A DNA stretch of 64,000 nt, taken from positions 1,142,829-1,206,828 of the forward strand of contig NZ_CP023277.1 in assembly GCF_003065385.1 (NCBI RefSeq), read 5' to 3'. Below the pieces are notes generated by a model. It saw only the letters and a program-made list of their open reading frames with translations, ran no database searches and was not told where the DNA came from. The stretch's first letter is position 1; each line of letters starts with the position of its first letter. The stretch comes from Polynucleobacter acidiphobus. GTDB lineage: Bacteria > Pseudomonadota > Gammaproteobacteria > Burkholderiales > Burkholderiaceae. The position numbers and the translations under genes were made by a program. Below are positions 58,329 through 64,000 of this stretch, in pieces.

Positions 58329-59702
58329 TTACAGCTCTCGTTTATAGTACAAAGAAGCTACTGCACAAGATGCGAGACGAGACATCGGGCTGTCCGAACG
58401 GGAGTTCAAAATCACGGGCACAGATGCGCCGAGAACTAAGCCAGCACCCTCGGCATGACTAATAAATGCTAGCTGTTTCGCAAGCATGTTCCCAGCATCG
58501 AGGCCAGGAACAACGAGAATATTTGCGCGGCCTGCAACATCTCCACGTATACCCTTTGTCCGTGCCGCAGCTAAATCTACCGCATTATCCATTGCAAGCG
58601 GACCATCCACGAAGCCGCCACGAATTTGCCCGCGATCAGCCATTTTGGATAGCAAAGCAGCATCGATTGATGACTGAATCGCTGGATTAACCGTTTCCAC
58701 GGCGCTCAAAACGCCAACTCGGGGCTTCATATCCAGTGATAAAGCTAAATCGATAGCGTTCTGACAAATATCGACTTTTGTAGCCAAATCAGGGGAAATA
58801 TTGATTGCTGCATCGGTTACCAATAATGGCTCGTCTAAGCCGGGTACGTCCATTACAAATACATGAGTAAATCGTCGTCCAACGCGAAGTCCATTTACCT
58901 TATCGAGCATTGGCTTTAGTAAATCATCGGTATGCAAATGCCCTTTCATCACAGCGAAAACACGCTTTTCATGAACTAGCTTGCATGCAATGCTTGCAGC
59001 TGCTTGATCGCCCTTAATATCAATTACTTCAAAATCATCAAGTGATTCATTTAATTGATTCGCAAGATCAGAAATAACCTGTTGAGATCCGATAAAAATT
59101 GGTGTGATGATTCCTTGTTTAGCTGCCAGAAATGCCCCACCTATTGAATTAACATCATGCGGACAAACTACAGCAGTAGCAAGTTTTTGAAGATGTTGAG
59201 CACGACTGACTAACAATTCAAAATGACGATGCCGCTGAACAATCAATCCAGGAATTTCAACATTGTCAAGATGAATCTTATCTTTAGGGGCAATAACCTC
59301 AGCAATTCCAGATAGAATCAACTGATCAGATAACTTATTTAATACCTTAGTTGAAAGTACAACATTGCCATTATCTTTTTTCTCTATCACTTCAACCTGA
59401 CATACCAGCTCATCTCCAGAATGTGCTCGATCATGAAAATCAATTGTTTGATGTTTATAAAGAGTTCCTGCGCCAGGTAATTTGGTGCCTAATACAGCCG
59501 ATATCAAAGAGGCAATAAACATTCCTGGCGCAACTGAATTTTCTATCCCATCGCTAGCATCTTGAGATTTAATTAGGTGCATCGGGTTGTAATTACCCGA
59601 AGCTGCTGCAAACACATATAGATCATCAGGAGTAATGAGCCGGACGAGTTCAGCTCGGTCTCCTACTTGAATCTCATGAAATGGACGATTAGTTAAGTTC
59701 AT
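58329..59702 (-). CDS. MaoC-like hydratase / phosphate acyltransferase (Pta) fusion
   Basis: 457 residues. Residues ~1-145 form a hot-dog MaoC dehydratase domain ('VGDRAELVRLITPDDLYVFAAASGNYNPMH' with the Asp/His active site pattern). Residues ~160-457 are a phosphate acetyl/butyryltransferase ('GGAFLAAKQGIITPIFIG', 'VAGRANILVVPGLDAGNMLAKQL'). The fusion is well known in Proteobacteria and links enoyl-CoA hydration with acyl-CoA to acyl-phosphate conversion. It lies between the DUF3141 gene and ackA. Confidence 0.92.
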   Translation of the reverse strand: MNLTNRPFHEIQVGDRAELVRLITPDDLYVFAAASGNYNPMHLIKSQDASDGIENSVAPGMFIASLISAVLGTKLPGAGTLYKHQTIDFHDRAHSGDELVCQVEVIEKKDNGNVVLSTKVLNKLSDQLILSGIAEVIAPKDKIHLDNVEIPGLIVQRHRHFELLVSRAQHLQKLATAVVCPHDVNSIGGAFLAAKQGIITPIFIGSQQVISDLANQLNESLDDFEVIDIKGDQAAASIACKLVHEKRVFAVMKGHLHTDDLLKPMLDKVNGLRVGRRFTHVFVMDVPGLDEPLLVTDAAINISPDLATKVDICQNAIDLALSLDMKPRVGVLSAVETVNPAIQSSIDAALLSKMADRGQIRGGFVDGPLAMDNAVDLAAARTKGIRGDVAGRANILVVPGLDAGNMLAKQLAFISHAEGAGLVLGASVPVILNSRSDSPMSRLASCAVASLYYKREL

Positions 59703-59708
59703 TGGAAA

Positions 59709-62141
59709 TTATTGCAAGTGATGGTGTGATGAATCGACTAGTGATTTTTTTTGATGAACTAATGGATTCTTAGTAACTTCATCATTAAATTCTGGAATAT
59801 CAAGAACCTGATGAAACTGATCAATCAATTTATGAGTATCTTGTTTCATGTCATCCATATTGCCAACGATGTAGTGAACAACTTTAAGTGCTAATTCTCG
59901 ATCAGCCTTAGTCACCAACAGTATTGGCAAGGATTTAATCGCCAAACGTTGTGCATATCGAACAATTAAGGTCTGCTCTTGAATTACATGATTTCGTTCA
60001 ACTTGAGAGATTGCAGAGAATGGCTCGCAATGATTCAAGACCTCGTTTGATCTCTCAAGGCGATCTCTTCGTACGCTCCCTCTACTATCAGCCAATAGAA
60101 TGAGCATACGGATGACGGCCTCAGGTAATCCGCCCGTCTCTGTCCGCTCCAAAGCCTCTACCACCTCTGGTAAAACACGGAGCTCATCACTCGTTTTAAG
60201 GGTGCGATGACCCTCATAATTCTTTCCAAAACGTTGCATCATAGGACTTCCCCAGATGCCATAGAACATTAATTCATAATTCATATCTCTTACGTCACGC
60301 CAGAAGTCAATGAACTGTTCGGTCGATGTGGCAACATAATCTTCTAGGCCTAAGAATGGATTTAATGGGTCAACCTCAACACGAGATTTCTTTACTTCAC
60401 TAGCCAATGCCTCAATGGGCTTTATTAATGGGTTCTGAGATGAAATTGCAGCTCGTGAAATACGCTGCGGATGAAATACTCGGCTAGCCTCAGCCATCGA
60501 TGGAGTTACCATTGATTTAATCAGGGGCCGAATGAGGCCCTCATAGAATTGGGCTTGAATCTCTGAGGTCCGAGCAACTGCTGCAAATGGTTGCTCATCG
60601 TCTAACTTATCGTCATACGAATCAATATCATCGAGAGTCCTTTCAGCGAAGCTAACTGTAAAGCTTTTTTTACCATCATCCTCAGATATATCTTCGATTC
60701 GCATTTCGTAAAGACCGGGCGGTAATGATTCAATCGTTTCGAGAGTCGAAGCGACTTCTGCATGCTCACGCTTTGCAACTTGAGAGCTTACAAAAATTCC
60801 TAAATGTCCGACTTGATCGTGAACCATGTAGATAATCTTTTTGCCACGAATTTTAATTTCATTTACATCGGCGTAAGTTTCTTTGATCCAATCTAGAGCC
60901 TGAGTGGGTGGGGTAATATTGTCACCATGACTAGCAAAAACTATGATGGGTGCACGAATCATTTTTAAATCGATTGGTCTACCTGGCTCAATACGAGCTT
61001 CATTTTTTACAAGACGATTTCCGATGAATAACTGTTCAACAATCCAGCGAATTTCAGCTTCCTGCATAAGGAAGTAACCGCCCCACCAAGTTTCAAACTC
61101 TAAGAATGTCTTGTCACCCTTATCAATATTGCGAAAGAGATCAGTATATTTTCTATACAGCGTTCTGCTTGGATTCAGCAATTCAAAATTTTGGACTAAA
61201 TGTGCCCCATCAAAAATTCCACCGCCAACATCAGATAAAAGCATTGGTATCCAAGTACCCCCTAACACGCCTGCGTTATAGCGCATAGAGTTTTCACCCA
61301 CAATTCCAGACCATGGGGCAACCGGGGCTCCATTAATCACAATTGGCCCAGTAATATCAGGGTTGGTCGCTGCTAGTAATAGCGTAGCCCATCCACCCTG
61401 ACAGTTACCTACCACAACTGGCTTTTCTGCTTTAGGGTGTAACCGCATTACTTCTCGTACAAATGCTGCCTCACTTCGAGTCACGCACGATAAATACTGA
61501 TTTGGCTCCGGCTCTCGATGAAATGAAACAAAGTAGACGGGATGCCCAGACTGGAGAGCAACTCCTACTTGACTATCTTTTTTAAAACCACCAATTCCTG
61601 GTCCATGTCCTGCTCTTGGGTCAATAATGATGTATGGACGATATGAATCATTAATTTCAACACCGACAGGAGGCAGAATCTTGAGCAATGTGTAATTAGA
61701 TGGATGGGGTAAGTCTGAGCCTTCCATCACAACCTCATATTGATATGCAAGCACAGGAGGGCAGCCCTTTTCCTCATGACTTATAAAATTGTCACCACGT
61801 TTACGCAATGTGTCTAAGGTTAATACTGCCCTCTCGCTAGCATCTCTTATATATTCAGCTAAGTCCGAATTGAATTTTCCAGACATGATCTCATTGCTCA
61901 TTGCCTCAGATAATTCATGAAATTTTTTATTTGAACTAGATACCTTGTCCGAGTAATCGGTCAGAATTTTTTCATAGCGACGCATTAATGAAACAGAAAG
62001 AGTTGTAGATGTACGAACAACACCGCTTGAGTCACTATCAACAACCTCAAGATCTCTCTTTAAAATTTGATTAATGTCTTCAAAAGGCTGATAGGTATCA
62101 AAAAACTTAGCTGGATTGAGATAATCAAATAGTTGACCCAT
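59709..62141 (-). CDS. DUF3141 protein with PHA-synthase-like alpha/beta hydrolase core
   Basis: 810 residues. The centre contains a PhaC-like lipase box GNCQGG with Cys247, and matching candidate acid and base residues Asp407 (SHGDNITPP) and His446 (VGHLGIF), giving the Cys-Asp-His triad of PHA synthases. The N-terminal ~150 residues are helical and resemble phasin/PhaE-like coiled regions. The C-terminal ~300 residues are unique to DUF3141. It may make or break down polyhydroxyalkanoate or a short oligomer, or transfer acyl groups; not experimentally known to me. It is first in the leftward cluster. Confidence 0.85.
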   Translation of the reverse strand: MGQLFDYLNPAKFFDTYQPFEDINQILKRDLEVVDSDSSGVVRTSTTLSVSLMRRYEKILTDYSDKVSSSNKKFHELSEAMSNEIMSGKFNSDLAEYIRDASERAVLTLDTLRKRGDNFISHEEKGCPPVLAYQYEVVMEGSDLPHPSNYTLLKILPPVGVEINDSYRPYIIIDPRAGHGPGIGGFKKDSQVGVALQSGHPVYFVSFHREPEPNQYLSCVTRSEAAFVREVMRLHPKAEKPVVVGNCQGGWATLLLAATNPDITGPIVINGAPVAPWSGIVGENSMRYNAGVLGGTWIPMLLSDVGGGIFDGAHLVQNFELLNPSRTLYRKYTDLFRNIDKGDKTFLEFETWWGGYFLMQEAEIRWIVEQLFIGNRLVKNEARIEPGRPIDLKMIRAPIIVFASHGDNITPPTQALDWIKETYADVNEIKIRGKKIIYMVHDQVGHLGIFVSSQVAKREHAEVASTLETIESLPPGLYEMRIEDISEDDGKKSFTVSFAERTLDDIDSYDDKLDDEQPFAAVARTSEIQAQFYEGLIRPLIKSMVTPSMAEASRVFHPQRISRAAISSQNPLIKPIEALASEVKKSRVEVDPLNPFLGLEDYVATSTEQFIDFWRDVRDMNYELMFYGIWGSPMMQRFGKNYEGHRTLKTSDELRVLPEVVEALERTETGGLPEAVIRMLILLADSRGSVRRDRLERSNEVLNHCEPFSAISQVERNHVIQEQTLIVRYAQRLAIKSLPILLVTKADRELALKVVHYIVGNMDDMKQDTHKLIDQFHQVLDIPEFNDEVTKNPLVHQKKSLVDSSHHHLQ

Positions 62142-62299
62142 GATTGAAATTTCCGCTGATATATAAGAAAGTTAAGCCTACTTAGTCACAATGACATCAA
62201 GATGACAGATGAATAAATAAATTCACGAATAATTCCCGACAAAATCTCTCGTCATGAAATCTAAACATTACTGTCACAATTGAAAGTAATCATGTATGC

Positions 62300-63124
62300 A
62301 TGAATGCAAATCATCCGCTTGATCAACTACCCAAAGTTTGGGATGAAAACACTCGCATTGGCGATATGCTTAAAGGTAAACGCGGTCTAGTCGTTGGAGT
62401 TGCTAATGAAGATAGTATTGCGTTTGGTTGTGCTTCAAAATTACGAGCATTTGGTGCTGAGATTGCTTTAACCTACCTTAACGATAAAGCCAAACCCTAT
62501 GTGTCACCCCTAGCTCAACAACTCGATGCCACAATTCTTTTACCTCTCGATGTCACCGAGCCCGAGCAAATTAAGAACGTATTTGACGAAATTAAGAATC
62601 AATGGGGCTCCCTTGATTTTGTGATCCATTCAATTGCATATGCCCCGCGCGATGATTTACATGGCCGCTTGACTGACTGCTCGCGCGAGGGATTCTTACA
62701 AGCTATGCAAATTTCCTGCCATTCATTGATTGAAATTGCACACTACGCACAACCTTTAATGAATAACGGAGGTTCCATAATTACGATGACCTATTATGGG
62801 GCTGAAAAAGTCGTCGATCACTACAACGTCATGGGGCCTGTAAAAGCAGCGCTAGAAGCGACTGTTCGATATTTAGCAAAAGAGCTTGGTGAATATGGAA
62901 TACGAGTCTTTGCAGTATCGCCCGGACCAATTAAAACCCGAGCTTCATCTGGTATTGCTGACTTCAATGACTTAATCAATATGGCAATTCAGCGAAGCCC
63001 TGCTAAACGAATTGTTGATATTGCAGAAGTCGGTAGAGTCGTCGGTTTTCTGGTGGGCGGAGGTTCATCAGGAATGACCGGGGATGTCATTTACGTAGAT
63101 GCAGGCTTGCACATTATGGCCTAA
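62300..63124 (+). CDS. fabI: Enoyl-ACP reductase (FabI)
   Basis: 274 residues. SDR fold: 'GLVVGVANEDSIAFGCASKL' (about 29-48), 'FVIHSIAYAPRDDLHG', and the FabI active site Tyr-x6-Lys arrangement YNVMGPVKAAL (about residues 175-185), with 'YYGAEK' just before. It reduces trans-2-enoyl-ACP with NADH in fatty acid synthesis. Slightly longer than usual at the N-terminus. A second FabI is probably encoded elsewhere, and this one may serve the adjacent acyl-CoA/PHB cluster, being divergent from the DUF3141 gene. Confidence 0.9.
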   Translation: MNANHPLDQLPKVWDENTRIGDMLKGKRGLVVGVANEDSIAFGCASKLRAFGAEIALTYLNDKAKPYVSPLAQQLDATILLPLDVTEPEQIKNVFDEIKNQWGSLDFVIHSIAYAPRDDLHGRLTDCSREGFLQAMQISCHSLIEIAHYAQPLMNNGGSIITMTYYGAEKVVDHYNVMGPVKAALEATVRYLAKELGEYGIRVFAVSPGPIKTRASSGIADFNDLINMAIQRSPAKRIVDIAEVGRVVGFLVGGGSSGMTGDVIYVDAGLHIMA

Positions 63125-63142
63125 GGCATCATGAAAAAATGC

Positions 63143-63925
63143 TTATTGCGCCACCCACCCGCCATCCATATTCCATGCTACACCCCTGACTTGTTCGGCA
63201 GCCTCTGAGCAGAAAAAGACTACCAGAGAGCCAAGTTGTTCAGTAGTAACAAACTCTGCAGAAGGTTGCTTTTCTGAAAGCAACTGGTCTTTAGCAGCTT
63301 CAACGCTAATTGACTCATTTGATGCTCTCAACTCGATCTGATCTTGGACTAAGGGCGTTAAAACCCACCCTGGACATATGGCATTGCATGTAATCGGGGA
63401 TCGCGCCGTCTCCAATGCAACTACCTTGGTTAAACCAACTAACCCATGTTTTGCAGCAACATAAGCTGACTTATGCTCAGATCCGACCAACCCATGAACA
63501 GAAGCAATGTTGATAATTCGTCCATATCCACGGCTTTTCATGCTTGGTAATGCGCAACGGATCGTATGAAATGCTGAAGATAGATTTATTGCAATAATTG
63601 CATCCCATTTTTCAGTTGGGAACTCATCGATAGGGGCAAGATGCTGAATACCTGCGTTATTAACTAAAATATCTACGCCGCCCAGATTTGTCTCAACAAA
63701 AGAAATCATTTCTTTTATCTCATCCGGGTTTGCCATATTTGCAGGATGATATGAAACTTTTACATCGTATTTCATTGACAAAGAGTCCACTAACTCCTCA
63801 ATTTCGCTGATGGCACCAAAACCATTGAGCACAATATCGGCCCCCTGTTTTGCCAGAGAATGTGCAATACCTAAACCAATTCCACTCGTAGACCCAGTTA
63901 TTAATGCAACTTTTGATTTAAGCAT
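63143..63925 (-). CDS. bdhA: 3-hydroxybutyrate dehydrogenase
   Basis: 260 residues, the standard length. TGSTSGIGLGIAHSLA (NAD-binding Gly motif, about 9-24), 'NNAGIQHLAPIDEFPTEKWDAIIAINL' (about 90-116), catalytic Ser in IASVHGLVGS and Tyr/Lys in SAYVAAKHG (about 155-163). It converts 3-hydroxybutyrate to acetoacetate, the last step of PHB breakdown before CoA activation. It converges on fabI with an 18-bp gap. Confidence 0.93.
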   Translation of the reverse strand: MLKSKVALITGSTSGIGLGIAHSLAKQGADIVLNGFGAISEIEELVDSLSMKYDVKVSYHPANMANPDEIKEMISFVETNLGGVDILVNNAGIQHLAPIDEFPTEKWDAIIAINLSSAFHTIRCALPSMKSRGYGRIINIASVHGLVGSEHKSAYVAAKHGLVGLTKVVALETARSPITCNAICPGWVLTPLVQDQIELRASNESISVEAAKDQLLSEKQPSAEFVTTEQLGSLVVFFCSEAAEQVRGVAWNMDGGWVAQ

Positions 63926-64000
63926 GATTCATCTCAACTTAAAATTGAAAATTACAAGATACGTTCAATAGATGTCAAGTTAATGAAATTATTAATATGC

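Overview
The window looks like chromosomal DNA of a Polynucleobacter-like betaproteobacterium (Burkholderiales). The reasons are a fairly AT-rich genome with Burkholderiales hallmarks: a stand-alone tripartite tricarboxylate (Bug) receptor, a TRAP system, a urea-amidolyase-type allophanate hydrolase, a DUF3141/Pta-fusion/AckA cluster, and a PVWY-type cytochrome b. The genus is an inference from gene content; no database search was possible.

Layout. (1) 0-7.1 kb: a leftward run of a partial PhyH-like dioxygenase, TRAP transporter dctPQM, a GntR/FCD regulator, a two-part ABM-domain protein and a fatty acid hydroxylase/sterol desaturase, facing formate-tetrahydrofolate ligase. (2) 7.1-43.7 kb: an accessory region bounded by a complete tRNA-Arg(TCT) at 43669-43745 and by two 46-nt copies of its 3' half, at 16622-16667 (identical) and 7144-7189 (one mismatch). 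This is the signature of two islands integrated in tandem at one tRNA gene. Island 1 (7.1-16.7 kb) is catabolic: an ABC importer with allophanate hydrolase and GntR, a class I fumarase/tartrate dehydratase pair, a Bug receptor and LysR. Island 2 (16.7-43.7 kb) carries a DnaQ-GIY-YIG nuclease; a respiratory patch (Coq7-like, DUF2076, alternative oxidase with an in-frame stop, a lone cytochrome b and two micro membrane proteins); gpx, folE (in-frame stop) and folB; MpaB-like and AlkB-like proteins; an uncharacterised mobile core (micro-ORF pair, DUF6641, HTH-like protein, FimB-like recombinase, unknown plus AAA+ ATPase, integrase); an HME-RND metal efflux operon; a MarR/tautomerase unit; and a broken Abi-alpha gene. 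A palindrome family (TTTGTCGGG..CCGACAAATTC) recurs seven times in this region, and I noticed no full copy outside it.

(3) 43.7-54 kb: housekeeping-like genes: an exported methyltransferase, APC permease, outer-membrane protein, tRNA-Pro(TGG) and ZnuD-like TonB receptor. These are followed by a lipid-remodelling locus: an OlsA-like acyltransferase divergent from plcP-like, agt-like and dgkA genes, then an OlsB-like N-acyltransferase. Four 7-bp Pho-box half-sites at exact 11-bp spacing lie between the divergent genes, so the locus probably replaces phospholipids with glycolipids and ornithine lipids under phosphate starvation. (4) 54-64 kb: a leftward acyl-CoA/PHB cluster (DUF3141 PhaC-like protein, MaoC-Pta fusion, acetate kinase, CoA transferase A/B, 3-hydroxybutyryl-CoA dehydrogenase, GNAT) with fabI and 3-hydroxybutyrate dehydrogenase alongside.

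Three genes in the accessory region (aox, folE, Abi-alpha) are each cut by one in-frame stop codon, with homologous coding sequence continuing in the same frame, which suggests ongoing decay of island cargo.
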